A DNA stretch of 64,000 nucleotides, from assembly GCF_900090195.1 (NCBI RefSeq), contig NZ_LT607803.1, positions 5,730,229 to 5,794,228 on the forward strand, read 5' to 3'. The position numbers and the translations under genes are program-made. This DNA is from Variovorax sp. HW608. Lineage in GTDB: Bacteria; Pseudomonadota; Gammaproteobacteria; Burkholderiales; Burkholderiaceae_C. Position 1 is the stretch's first letter. Each line of letters begins with the position of its first letter. Below the pieces are notes generated by a model. It was not told the origin of the DNA, ran no database searches, and saw only the letters and a list, made by a program, of their open reading frames with translations. Shown piece by piece: positions 28,361 through 40,161 of the stretch.

Positions 28361-29422
28361 ATGGAACCACGCACTGCGGGCGTCTCGGCGTCCACGCCAA
28401 CCTCCATGCCACCGATCCGCCGGCGCGGCCCACGCGGGGTCCAGCAGGAAGAGGTGGCTCAAGCAGCCGATGCGCTCCTGGCCCAGGGGCTCAAACCCAC
28501 CATCGAGCGCGTGCGTCAGCACTTGGGAGGGGGCTCGCCGAACACGGTCAGCCCCATGTTGGATGTCTGGTTTGCAGCTCTCGCGGCGCGCATGGCCGAC
28601 GCGTCAGAGCCGGTCGAGGACGACTTGCCGCCGAGCTTGCGCGGCGCCTGGAACCACGCCAAACACGAAGCACGCGCGATCGCCGATCAGGCTTTGCAGG
28701 ACGAGCGCGCGGCGCTCGAGCAAAGCAGAGAACAGTTGTCGCTGGACCAGGAAGCACTCGTCGCGCGCGAAGAGCAGCTGATGGCCACAAAGGCGGCTCT
28801 CGACTCAGCCCTGGCCGAGACGCGTCAGACCTGCGACGCGTTGCGCGCCGAGTTGGCGCAGGCGCAGAACGACATCGCGGTGGTTCGCAGTCGATACGAA
28901 AGCGAGGTCGAGAAGCTGCGAGGCACCAATGCGCAGTTGCAGCGTGACGCCGTGGTGCTGCGCGACGAGCATGCGCAGGCCTTGTCGAGTCGTGAGACGG
29001 CGTGGACACAGGAACGCCAGCGCACGCAGGAACGCGAGGCCGCCCATGAGCGACGCTTTTTGACCGAAGTGGATCAAGCGCGGCAGGCAGCCAAGGCCAT
29101 TGAGGCGCAGTTGATCAAGGAACGCAAGCGTTGGTCGCAGTGGGAGGAGGCTGCGGATGCAGAGCGGAAAGCGCAACGAGCAGCGGCTGTGGCGGCTCGT
29201 GAATCAGAGGACGAGTTGCACGAGCAATTGCTTGAGCAGTCAACTGCGCTTGCTCGGGCTGAAGCTACTTCTCGAGGGCTGGAGGAGCAGTTGGTCGCGA
29301 CGCGCGAGCAACTGATGGATGAAAAGGGCGCCCATAGCGCCGCGCGCGCTGCACTGGCTCAGGCGATTGCCGCTGTTGCGCAGCGGGCATCAACTCCCAA
29401 GCGGTCGTCGCGACGAGGGTAG
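28361..29422 (+). CDS. kfrA: KfrA-family plasmid DNA-binding protein
   Basis: 353 residues. Residues about 22-75 (GVQQEEVAQAADALLAQGLK, then VRQHLGGGSPNTVSPMLDVW) match the KfrA N-terminal DNA-binding domain. From about 110 to 335 it is an almost unbroken alpha-helical coiled coil rich in Glu, Ala, Gln and Arg. KfrA proteins autoregulate and support partition or cohesion on plasmids. ATG 28361 is preceded by TTGGAGGG at 28347-28354. Its presence next to core genes points to plasmid or ICE ancestry of this island. Confidence 0.85.
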   Translation: MEPRTAGVSASTPTSMPPIRRRGPRGVQQEEVAQAADALLAQGLKPTIERVRQHLGGGSPNTVSPMLDVWFAALAARMADASEPVEDDLPPSLRGAWNHAKHEARAIADQALQDERAALEQSREQLSLDQEALVAREEQLMATKAALDSALAETRQTCDALRAELAQAQNDIAVVRSRYESEVEKLRGTNAQLQRDAVVLRDEHAQALSSRETAWTQERQRTQEREAAHERRFLTEVDQARQAAKAIEAQLIKERKRWSQWEEAADAERKAQRAAAVAARESEDELHEQLLEQSTALARAEATSRGLEEQLVATREQLMDEKGAHSAARAALAQAIAAVAQRASTPKRSSRRG

Positions 29423-29880
29423 GACTACGCGAGGGTAAACGTCTCGCGGAAGGTTGAAATTGAACTGGAGTCCGCTGCAAAGCAGCGCTCCACCATAGAT
29501 CCACGAAGCTCACGACGCAGCCGCGGCCCCTCGATCGAAGTAGCGACTGATATGGCCCGTCTTGTCAAGACGGCGCAGGGGGGGTTCCTCGCGAAGTGTT
29601 CGCGATAGCGAGGGACCGACAGTGAAGTTTGAAGGGCGTCACACCGCACCTTGGAGACGACGCGTGCAGCTTCAGCGACGATGAATCACACTGATATCCG
29701 CGGTTTGGGTACCGCACTACATGCCTGCGTCGCGGGGCTGCCTCGCTCTAGTAACGGGGATCATCCTGGTGGATGCCCACATAGTCGCCCGGTCGAGGGT
29801 TCCCCTATCGTGTGCATTCGTCGGGTTTGCGGGTGCGGTGTGAACACACTCAGTTCAGTGGTGCTTCTGCGTGACAGGGG
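29423..29880. other. intergenic stretch between kfrA and IS110
   Basis: No supported gene. The right part should include the IS110-family element's 3' end, but that family lacks clear terminal repeats and I cannot place the boundary. Confidence 0.4.
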
Positions 29881-30987
29881 TTACGCCTGCGGAGGGACCT
29901 GGCGGCCCAGATCCCAGACGAAGCCAGCGAGCTCGCGGGCGATGGCCACGCAGACCTTGTTCGGGTGCATGCCTCGCACGCTCAGGCGCCGATAGCGCTG
30001 ACACAGGCGCAATTGCGCACGCCAGGCAATCGCGCGCACCGCTGCGGGTTGATCTTGCTGTCGCACCTGCAGGACACGGCTGATGCGGGCGGGGAAGCGA
30101 TAGTTCCAGGCGGCCTCCACGAGCACACGGCGTGCATGCCCGTTGCCGGTCTTGGTAATCTCGCCCTGGCGTCGTGTCGTTCCACTGGAGTGCTCGCTGG
30201 GCACCAGACCCAGGTAGCCCATGAGATCGCGCGGATGGGCGAAGCGACGCATGTCGCCCAACTCGGCCACCACCGTGGTGGCCGCCACCAAGTCCAGACC
30301 GCGCAGGGTCATCAGCGCGCGCACCACCGCCAGCATGCGCCAGTTCTCGATCTGCTGTGCCAGGGCCTCGGTCAGGCGCCGCACGCGCGCATCGGCCTCG
30401 CTGACTGCCAGCCGGTATTCGGTATAGGCAATATCCTGGGCCGGATGCGCGAAGCCGAGTGTGGCCAGATAGCGTTCGTGGGCCGCCGTCCACGACGTCT
30501 TGCCCGTGTAGCGGCGCCCGTGGCGCAGCAGCATCGCCTTGAGTTGCTGGCGCGCCTTCAGCCGCGCCCTCACGGCATCCACCCGGGCACGACACAGATC
30601 CCGGATGGCCTCATCGCGTTCGTCGGGCACGCTCACCGTCGTCAAGTCGCCCGAACGCGCCAGCGCGGCCAGCTTCAGTGCGTCGCGCCGATCGGTCTTG
30701 ATGCGCTCTCCCGGCTTGCGCGCAATCAGCGAAGGCGCCACCACCTCGCAGCGCCAGCCCTTGGCGCGCAGCTCGCGCGCCAGCACGTAGCCACAGGGCC
30801 CGGCCTCGTACACGATCAACAGCGTCGAGGGCTCGCCCAGCTTGCCCAGCGCCTTGCTCAGCTCGCTCAGGCGAGCACCGACCGTGCCGACAAACCGTGG
30901 TGCCTCGCGCCCGACGTGTGCTACCGCGATGGCCGTGGACTGAGCATGGGCATCCAGACCCACAAAAACGGTGCTAACTTCTTCCAT
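29881..30987 (-). CDS. IS110-family transposase
   Basis: 368 residues. N-terminal RuvC-like DEDD domain with VFVGLDAHAQSTAIAV and KTDRRDALKLA; C-terminal Transposase_20 domain with MTLRGLDLVAATTVVAELGD, then MGYLGLVPSEHSSG and the nucleophile region. The start ATG 30987 has AGGAGG at a 5-base spacing; upstream frame is not coding. Reading frame is intact. IS110 elements move as circles and use a bridge RNA encoded next to the gene. Confidence 0.92.
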   Translation of the reverse strand: MEEVSTVFVGLDAHAQSTAIAVAHVGREAPRFVGTVGARLSELSKALGKLGEPSTLLIVYEAGPCGYVLARELRAKGWRCEVVAPSLIARKPGERIKTDRRDALKLAALARSGDLTTVSVPDERDEAIRDLCRARVDAVRARLKARQQLKAMLLRHGRRYTGKTSWTAAHERYLATLGFAHPAQDIAYTEYRLAVSEADARVRRLTEALAQQIENWRMLAVVRALMTLRGLDLVAATTVVAELGDMRRFAHPRDLMGYLGLVPSEHSSGTTRRQGEITKTGNGHARRVLVEAAWNYRFPARISRVLQVRQQDQPAAVRAIAWRAQLRLCQRYRRLSVRGMHPNKVCVAIARELAGFVWDLGRQVPPQA

Positions 30988-31008
30988 GTCTGCCTCCTGT
31001 GCAAAGCT

Positions 31009-31083
31009 GCAGACCACACCCTCGGGTGTTCTGCATGTGGCTCGGCGCACCTCGGTGCGCAACCCACGGTACTCCTGCAGGAG
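31009..31083 (-). ncRNA. candidate IS110 bridge RNA region
   Basis: Three stems lie in a row just upstream of the transposase. GCAGA...TCTGC encloses ACACCC-TC-GGGTGT (31009-31034), GCGCACC-TC-GGTGCGC (31045-31060) is perfect, and CTCCTGCAGGAG (31072-31083) is a palindrome. IS110-group elements encode their bridge RNA in the noncoding end upstream of the transposase, so this is where one would be. Ends and guide loops are not defined. Confidence 0.4.
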
Positions 31084-31484
31084 GCAGACCCTTCCCGTCT
31101 ACCCAATTCCGTCAGCCCGGCCTCCGAGGACGGGCCATCATGTCTAGGGGCGCTACGCGTGACCCTGAAGGGCACGCTCAGGAGCCGGCGCACTCATGGC
31201 GGTCGGTGGCCCGGACGTAGTCGGCCTGCACTTCGGGAGCGTGCCCAGAGCAGTCCCAATCGCAAGGTGGCGTAGCAGGGCATTGAGTCGATCCGCTGAA
31301 TTCCGACAGCATGATCGACTCTGGCAGGATCTGGCAGCGGGATAGTCCGCGGGCGCAGCTCCGTCGATCAATACGTCGCCAGAATCGACGCAGCTGGCGC
31401 TCGTCGCCGGTCCGCTCGCAGTCCAGGCGACTCGCGCACGCGAATCCGGAATTTTGACTGCGATCGAAGGCCGGCTGAGATTCG
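31084..31484. other. junction between IS110 end and the gluconate regulator
   Basis: A 108-codon leftward frame (31178-31504) exists but has no recognisable domain, Cys/Arg-rich composition and overlaps the end of the LacI-type gene. It probably contains the IS110 boundary and the end of the island. No gene is supported. Confidence 0.4.
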
Positions 31485-32516
31485 TCAGCTGCTACCTCGC
31501 GCAACGAGCTCGAACCCCAAGTCGACCGCGCCTTCGTTCACCGTCTCGCCCCGCATGAGCGCGAGCAGCATTGAGGCGGCCCGCTTGCCAATCTCACTGC
31601 GCGGCGTGCGAACGGTGGTCAGTGGCGGCAGCATCTGATCGCTGCCGGCGAGGTCGTTGAAGCCGGCGACAGCCACCCGTTGCGGCACCGTCACGCCCAT
31701 ACGCAACGCGGAGAGCAGGGCACCCTGAGCAAGGTCGTCGTTGCAAAAAAAGATCGCGTCCACGTCGGGTTGGCGCGCCAGCAATTCCTCGAACAACCGG
31801 GCTCCGAGCGCCATCGAGGTCGGCGCCGGGTCCAGCACCTCAAGGTTCGGATCGTAGCGGCCGGCATCGCTCAGCGCCTGCCGATAGCCCTGCAGGCGCT
31901 GCATCACGCGCGGATCGAGTTGGCCTGCGACATAGGCTATGCGCCGATGCCCGCGCTGCAGCAAATGCTCGGTGATGACACGGCCGGCTGCGTGCTGCGA
32001 CAGGCCTACGCTGTAGACGCCTGGCTGTGGCGTCGTCTCCATCATGTGCACGCATGGCACCCCGCTGTCGGCAATCATTCGGCGTGCGTTGTCGCTGCGA
32101 TCGAAGCCGGTCACCAGTAAGCCGGCCGGTGATTGCGCGAGGTAGCTGCGCAGCAGCGTCTCTTCGTCGGACGCCCGATAGTGGGTGACGCCGATCAAGG
32201 TCTGGAAGCTATTGGACGCCAAGGTGCTCTGAACAGCTTCGAGCAATTCAACGAACAGCGCGTTAGTCAGCGAAGGAATCAGGACAGCCACGTGCGAGCT
32301 GCGCGCAGATGCCAAGGCGCGCGCCGCGATATTCGGTACGTAGCCCAGCTTCTGGACTGCCGCGTGCACGCGCGCGCTGAGTTCCGGCGCGACGTTGCGC
32401 TCGCCGCGCAGGGTGCGCGACACGGTGATCGGACTGACGCCCGACACCCGGGCCACGTCGTCTAGCGTAATCCGGCCAGATGAGCGGCCGGGACGGGAGC
32501 TGGCGGGGCTTGACAT
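31485..32516 (-). CDS. gntR: LacI-family repressor, GntR-type
   Basis: 343 residues. The LacI HTH at residues about 15-40 (ITLDDVARVSGVSPITVSRT, LRGERNV) is followed by a periplasmic-binding-like effector domain. Divergent from gntP with four palindromic sites between them. By position and type it should repress the gluconate operon, with gluconate or 6-phosphogluconate as inducer. Not to be confused with the GntR superfamily regulator at 55086. Confidence 0.9.
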   Translation of the reverse strand: MSSPASSRPGRSSGRITLDDVARVSGVSPITVSRTLRGERNVAPELSARVHAAVQKLGYVPNIAARALASARSSHVAVLIPSLTNALFVELLEAVQSTLASNSFQTLIGVTHYRASDEETLLRSYLAQSPAGLLVTGFDRSDNARRMIADSGVPCVHMMETTPQPGVYSVGLSQHAAGRVITEHLLQRGHRRIAYVAGQLDPRVMQRLQGYRQALSDAGRYDPNLEVLDPAPTSMALGARLFEELLARQPDVDAIFFCNDDLAQGALLSALRMGVTVPQRVAVAGFNDLAGSDQMLPPLTTVRTPRSEIGKRAASMLLALMRGETVNEGAVDLGFELVARGSS

Positions 32517-32561
32517 TGACCTGGCTTTTTCGGGTTTGGATTGGGTTTGCGGACACGCGAA

Positions 32562-32575
32562 GGATAGCGCTATCC
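32562..32575. promoter_or_regulatory. operator 1 for the gluconate repressor
   Basis: GGATAGCGCTATCC, a perfect 14-bp palindrome with a central CG step as LacI-family operators have. Nearest to the repressor gene start (46 bases upstream), so it probably serves autoregulation. Confidence 0.8.
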
Positions 32576-32636
32576 AGATCGGACCTGCGCCAAACCAACC
32601 GCGCGCTACGCATAGGGTAAACGCCTATTTGGATCG

Positions 32637-32650
32637 GGATAGCGCTGTCC
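32637..32650. promoter_or_regulatory. operator 2
   Basis: GGATAGCGCTGTCC, one mismatch from perfect symmetry. Starts 16 bp before operator 3, so the pair lies on nearly the same helix face if 1.5 turns apart is tolerated. Confidence 0.8.
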
Positions 32651-32652
32651 TA

Positions 32653-32666
32653 GGATAGCGCTGTCC
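32653..32666. promoter_or_regulatory. operator 3
   Basis: GGATAGCGCTGTCC, identical to operator 2 and only two bases from its end. Confidence 0.8.
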
Positions 32667-32724
32667 AAATCGACTGATGGCGGAGGAGGATTGCAGCGAA
32701 CCGCTGCATTTTTTGCGAAGTGCG

Positions 32725-32738
32725 GGACAGCGCTATCC
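32725..32738. promoter_or_regulatory. operator 4, nearest to gntP
   Basis: GGACAGCGCTATCC, the mirror of operators 2 and 3. Lies 64 bases before the gntP start, suitable for blocking the catabolic promoter or looping with operator 1. Confidence 0.8.
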
Positions 32739-32801
32739 AAACAACATCAAGCAGCCATTCCATTTATCGACGGCACCTGGCCGTCGCCTGGAGACAAATT
32801 C

Positions 32802-34154
32802 ATGTTCGGCCTAAGCAAAGAACTGTTCCTGATGCTCGATGCGCTCGTCGCGATCATCGGCCTGATCCTGCTCATCACGCGGTGGCGGATCCATCCCTTC
32901 ATTGCGCTGACGATCGCCGCAGGATTCCTGGGCCTGACCTCGGGCATGCCCGTGGGCCTGGTCATGAAGTCCTTCCAGGACGGCTTCGGAAGCGTGCTGG
33001 GCTTCGTGGGCATCGTGCTCGGCCTGGGCACCATGCTCGGCAAGATGATGGCCGAGTCGGGCGGCGCCGACCGCATCGCCCGCACCCTGATCGACGCCTT
33101 CGGACGCGATCGCGTGCACTGGGCGATGATGTTCGCGGCGTTCCTGGTGGGCATCCCGCTGTTCTTCGAAATCGGCTTCGTGCTGCTGATCCCGCTGGTC
33201 TTCATCGTCGCCAAGCGCACTGGCGTCTCGATGATCAAGATCGGCATCCCGCTGTTGGCCGGCCTCTCGGTGGTCCACGGCCTGGTGCCGCCGCACCCCG
33301 GGCCGCTGCTCGCGATCGGGATCTTCGGCGCGGACGTCGGAAAGACCATCTTCTACGGCCTCATCGTGGGCCTGCCGACCGCAATGATCGCGGGCCCTAT
33401 CTTCGGCAAGTTCATCTCGAAGTATGTGCCGGGCGAGCCGTCGGCCGAACTCATGGAGCAACTGGCGCACGAACCGGAGGCGCGCGACCTGCCGAGCTTC
33501 GGCGTCACGCTCGTTACGGTGTTGCTGCCGGTGGCGCTGATGCTGCTCAAGGCCTTCGCCGACGTGACGCTCGACGAGAAGAACGCGGTGCGCCAGTGGC
33601 TCGACTTCATCGGCAACCCGATCACCGCCTTGCTGGCCGCGTTGCTGTTGTCGCTCTACACCTTCGGCGTCGCCCGTGGGTTCAACTCGAAGCAGATCCT
33701 GAAGTTCGTCGACGAAAGTCTGGCGCCGACCGCGGCGATCGTGCTGATCATCGGCGCCGGCGGCGGCTTCAAGCAGATGCTGGTGGCCAGCGGCGTGGGT
33801 GATTCGATCGGCCGGATGGCGCTGCAGGCACAGCTCTCGCCGATCCTGCTGGCGTGGCTCGTGGCCGGCGTGATCCGCATCGCCACAGGTTCGGCGACGG
33901 TCGCGACCATCACCGGCGCCGGCATCGTGGCACCGCTCGCCACGATGGTGCCGGGCGTCAACCGGGAATTGCTGGTGCTCGCGACAGGAGCGGGTTCACT
34001 CATCCTGTCCCACGTCAACGATGCCGGCTTCTGGCTGGTCAAGCAATACTTCAACATGACCGTCCCCGAGACCTTCAAGACCTGGACGGTGATGGAGACC
34101 TTGATCTCGGTGGTTGGCATCATCTTCATCATGCTGCTCGGCATGGTGGTCTGA
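32802..34154 (+). CDS. gntP: gluconate:H+ symporter, GntP family
   Basis: 450 residues with about 12-14 hydrophobic segments. Family motifs include GLVPPHPGPLLAI and the C-terminal RIATGSATVATITGAG and ILSHVNDAGFWLVKQYF. GntP transporters import gluconate at the inner membrane. ATG 32802 is preceded by GGAG; an open frame from 32691 lacks a matching N-terminus. First gene of an eight-gene operon; 10 bases before gntK. Confidence 0.94.
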   Translation: MFGLSKELFLMLDALVAIIGLILLITRWRIHPFIALTIAAGFLGLTSGMPVGLVMKSFQDGFGSVLGFVGIVLGLGTMLGKMMAESGGADRIARTLIDAFGRDRVHWAMMFAAFLVGIPLFFEIGFVLLIPLVFIVAKRTGVSMIKIGIPLLAGLSVVHGLVPPHPGPLLAIGIFGADVGKTIFYGLIVGLPTAMIAGPIFGKFISKYVPGEPSAELMEQLAHEPEARDLPSFGVTLVTVLLPVALMLLKAFADVTLDEKNAVRQWLDFIGNPITALLAALLLSLYTFGVARGFNSKQILKFVDESLAPTAAIVLIIGAGGGFKQMLVASGVGDSIGRMALQAQLSPILLAWLVAGVIRIATGSATVATITGAGIVAPLATMVPGVNRELLVLATGAGSLILSHVNDAGFWLVKQYFNMTVPETFKTWTVMETLISVVGIIFIMLLGMVV

Positions 34155-34164
34155 GGCCCGCGCC

Positions 34165-35727
34165 ATGACTCGCATCGCCATCGGTGTCGACATCGGCACT
34201 ACCAGCACCAAGGCCGTCGCCTTCACTGTCGATGGGCGTGTGCTGGCCCACCACGCAGTCGACTATCCGTTGCTGCGACCGGAGACCGCCGCCGCCGAGC
34301 AAGACCCGGAGCGAATCCTGCAGGCCGCGATGACCGTCATCGCCTCGTGCGTGCAGCAGTGCGACGCGAAGCCGGGCGAGGTGCTGTGCATCTCTTTCAG
34401 CGCAGCGATGCACAGCCTGATCCTGGTGGACGAGGCGGGAACGCCGCTCACGCGCAGCATCACCTGGGCCGACAACCGGGCCGCGGCCTGGGCCGAGCGC
34501 ATCAAGACCGAATGGAACGGTGACGCGATCTACCGCCGCACGGGCACGCCGGTGCATCCGATGTCGCCGCTTGCCAAGCTGGTGTGGCTGCGCCAGGAGC
34601 GTGCCGAACTCTTCGGACGTGCCCGGCGCTTCGTCGGGATCAAGGAATACATCTTCTTCCGACTGTTCGGCGTATGGCTCGTCGATCATTCGATCGCTTC
34701 GGCGACCGGGCTATTCAATCTGTCGACGCTCGACTGGGATGCCGAGGCGCTCGCGCTCGCCGGCGTGACACCTGCACAACTCTCGCAGCCCGTGCCCACG
34801 ACGCGGCATGTTGCGGGACTCTCCGCGGATACGGCACTCCGCCTGGGCCTCGCGAAGGACACACCCTTCGTGCTGGGCGCCAATGACGGCGTGTTGTCGA
34901 ACCTGGGCGTGAACGCCATATCGCGCGGCGAGGTGGCCGTCACCATCGGCACCAGCGGCGCCATGCGCACCGTGGTCGACCGGCCGCTCACCGATCCTTC
35001 GGCCCGCACCTTCTGCTATGCGCTTACGGAGCGGCACTGGGTCGTCGGCGGTCCCGTCAACAACGGCGGCGTGATCCTGCGATGGGTGCGCGACGAATTC
35101 GCGGCCGCCGAGGCCGAGACCGCCAAACGCCTGGGCATCGACACGTACGAGGTGCTCACGCGCATCGCAGAGCGAATCTCCGCGGGCGCCGAGGGCCTGC
35201 TGTTCCACCCGTTCCTCGCCGGCGAGCGGGCACCGTACTGGAACGCCAACCTGCGCGGCTCCTTCTTCGGCCTGGCAATGCACCATCGCAAGGAGCACAT
35301 GATCCGTGCCGTGCTGGAAGGCGTGATCTTCAACCTCTACAGCATCCTGCCCGCAGTCGAGTCGATCGTCGGACCGAGCACCAGCATCAAGGCCACGGGC
35401 GGCTTCGCGCGCTCGGGCATGTGGCGCCAGATGATGTCCGATGTGTTCGATCGCGAAGTGGTCGTGCCGGAGAGCTTCGAAAGCTCCTGCCTCGGCGCCG
35501 CGGTGCTCGGGCTGTACGCGCTGGGGCATATCGATTCGCTCGAGGTCGTGGCCGGTATGGTCGGCGCCACGCATCGCCACACCCCGAACGCACAGAACGT
35601 CCCGATCTACCAGCGTCTGCTCCCGATTTACCAATCGCTGCCAACGAAGCTGGCGGACGAATACCGTGCCATCGCGGAGTTCCAGCAGCAGATGGCTGCG
35701 CCGCCCGCAACGCACACGGGTGCCTGA
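34165..35727 (+). CDS. gntK: gluconokinase, FGGY type
   Basis: 520 residues. Ribonuclease-H-like sugar kinase: ATP-binding AIGVDIGTTSTKAVAFT at the N-terminus, substrate block HPMSPLAKLVWL, and the FGGY C-terminal signature around FHPFLAGERAPYWNANLRGS. It makes 6-phosphogluconate from gluconate and ATP. This is the FGGY class, as in Bacillus, rather than the small E. coli GntK. Xylulokinase relatives look similar, but the operon supports gluconate. Confidence 0.9.
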   Translation: MTRIAIGVDIGTTSTKAVAFTVDGRVLAHHAVDYPLLRPETAAAEQDPERILQAAMTVIASCVQQCDAKPGEVLCISFSAAMHSLILVDEAGTPLTRSITWADNRAAAWAERIKTEWNGDAIYRRTGTPVHPMSPLAKLVWLRQERAELFGRARRFVGIKEYIFFRLFGVWLVDHSIASATGLFNLSTLDWDAEALALAGVTPAQLSQPVPTTRHVAGLSADTALRLGLAKDTPFVLGANDGVLSNLGVNAISRGEVAVTIGTSGAMRTVVDRPLTDPSARTFCYALTERHWVVGGPVNNGGVILRWVRDEFAAAEAETAKRLGIDTYEVLTRIAERISAGAEGLLFHPFLAGERAPYWNANLRGSFFGLAMHHRKEHMIRAVLEGVIFNLYSILPAVESIVGPSTSIKATGGFARSGMWRQMMSDVFDREVVVPESFESSCLGAAVLGLYALGHIDSLEVVAGMVGATHRHTPNAQNVPIYQRLLPIYQSLPTKLADEYRAIAEFQQQMAAPPATHTGA

Positions 35728-35755
35728 AACCCCTCCACTTCATCTCGGAGAAACC

Positions 35756-37393
35756 ATGACCAGCGACCGCAGCGCCCAACTCGCACAGCACTTTCCTGCC
35801 CTCGAAGACATCCCGGCCGAATACCGTCTGGCCGAACAGGTGCACCAGCGCCATTCGCTCGTTGCCGGACGACTGGTCGAATGGAACGGACCGAGCAAGA
35901 CCGTGCTGTCGCCGGTGTGCACGCGCGACGCCGCCACAGGCGAAGCGCGCCAGGTCGAGATCGGCAGCTACCCGGTGATGGGCGAGGCCGAGAGCGACGC
36001 CGCGCTCGACGCGGCGGTGGCAGCCTATGCCAACGGCCGCGGCCAGTGGCCCACGATGGGCGTTGCCGCGCGCATCGCCTGCATGCAGGAGTTCGTGCGC
36101 CGCATGGCGCAGCAGCGCGAGCTGATCGTGAACCTGATCATGTGGGAGATCGGCAAGAGCCTCGCCGATTCGCGCAAGGAGTTCGATCGCACCGTCGAGT
36201 ACATCCAGGCGACCATCCAGGCGCTGAAGGACCTCGACAACGCAAGCTCGCGCTTCGAGATCGCCGAAGGCACCATCGGCCAGATCCGGCGCACACCGCT
36301 CGGCGTGGTGCTCTGCATGGGTCCGTACAACTACCCCTTGAACGAGACCTTCGCGACGCTGATCCCCGCGCTGCTGATGGGCAACACCGTGGTGTTCAAG
36401 CCGCCGCAGTACGGCACGCTGCTGTTCCATCCGCTGCTGGAGGCCTTCCGATCGGCCTTTCCCGCGGGTGTGATCAACACCATCTACGCACCCGGCGCGC
36501 TGGTGGTGCCGCGGCTGCTGGCCTCCGGCAAGGTCAACGTGCTGGCGCTGATCGGTTCGAGCAAGGTGGCCGACCACCTGAAGAAGCAGCATCCGAAGTC
36601 GCACCGCCTGCGGGCGATCCTCGGGCTCGACGCCAAGAACGCCGCGATCATCCTGCCCGACGCCGACATCGAGCTCACGGTCAAGGAATGCCTCCTGGGC
36701 GCGCTGTCGTTCAACGGCCAACGCTGCACGGCGCTCAAGATGCTGATCGTGCACCGCTCGATCGCCGATCGCTTCCTGCAGCGCTTCGTCGAAGAGCTCG
36801 ACAAGCTCAAGATCGGCATGCCGTGGGAGAGCGGGGTAAGCATCACGCCGCTGCCGGGACTTCATCGCACGGCCTACATGACCGAGGCGCTGGACGATGC
36901 CCGCGCGAAGGGCGCACGCATCGTCAACGAGGGCGGCGGCGAGTTCTGCCAGACGCTGTTCCATCCCGCGGTGGTGTACCCGGTCGCCGAAGGCATGAAG
37001 CTCTATCGCGAGGAGCAGTTCGGCCCGCTGGTGCCGGTGATGCCCTTCGACGACGTCGAGACTGCGCTCGACTACGTCATCACCTCGGACCACGGCCAGC
37101 AGGTCAGCATCTTCGGTTCCGACCCCGGCCAGATCGGTGCGCTGGTCGATCCGCTGGTCAACCAGGTCTGCCGCGTCAACATCAACTGCCAATGCCAGCG
37201 CGGCCCGGATGTGTTTCCCTTTGCCGGCCGCAAGGATTCGGCCGAGGGCACGCTGTCGGTGGCCGATGCGCTGCGGGCCTTCTCGATCCGCTCGATGGTG
37301 GCCGCGAAGCAGACCGAGCCAAGCAAGAAGCTGCTCAATGCAATCGTGCAGGACCACCAATCCAGCTTCATCAACACCGGCTTCATCCTCTGA
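35756..37393 (+). CDS. gapN: NADP-dependent non-phosphorylating glyceraldehyde-3-phosphate dehydrogenase
   Basis: 545 residues, aldehyde dehydrogenase fold. Coenzyme-binding MGPYNYPLNETF and VVFKPPQYGT, and the catalytic Cys324 in FNGQRCTALK. It converts glyceraldehyde 3-phosphate directly to 3-phosphoglycerate with NADP+, bypassing 1,3-bisphosphoglycerate and its ATP. The GapN call rests on the PYNYP/KPP pattern and on the neighbours: gpmA and eno are in the operon while gapA and pgk are not. Other ALDH roles cannot be fully excluded. Confidence 0.85.
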   Translation: MTSDRSAQLAQHFPALEDIPAEYRLAEQVHQRHSLVAGRLVEWNGPSKTVLSPVCTRDAATGEARQVEIGSYPVMGEAESDAALDAAVAAYANGRGQWPTMGVAARIACMQEFVRRMAQQRELIVNLIMWEIGKSLADSRKEFDRTVEYIQATIQALKDLDNASSRFEIAEGTIGQIRRTPLGVVLCMGPYNYPLNETFATLIPALLMGNTVVFKPPQYGTLLFHPLLEAFRSAFPAGVINTIYAPGALVVPRLLASGKVNVLALIGSSKVADHLKKQHPKSHRLRAILGLDAKNAAIILPDADIELTVKECLLGALSFNGQRCTALKMLIVHRSIADRFLQRFVEELDKLKIGMPWESGVSITPLPGLHRTAYMTEALDDARAKGARIVNEGGGEFCQTLFHPAVVYPVAEGMKLYREEQFGPLVPVMPFDDVETALDYVITSDHGQQVSIFGSDPGQIGALVDPLVNQVCRVNINCQCQRGPDVFPFAGRKDSAEGTLSVADALRAFSIRSMVAAKQTEPSKKLLNAIVQDHQSSFINTGFIL

Positions 37394-37403
37394 GGGGCGG
37401 GTC

Positions 37404-40128
<2,725 letters not shown>

Positions 40129-40161
40129 AGGTCGGTCGCAGCCTTGCTGTTCGAGATAACC

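Noticed and set aside
29651..29995. A 114-codon rightward frame overlapping the end of IS110
   Set aside because: It overlaps the transposase gene on the other strand and has no domain or start signal.
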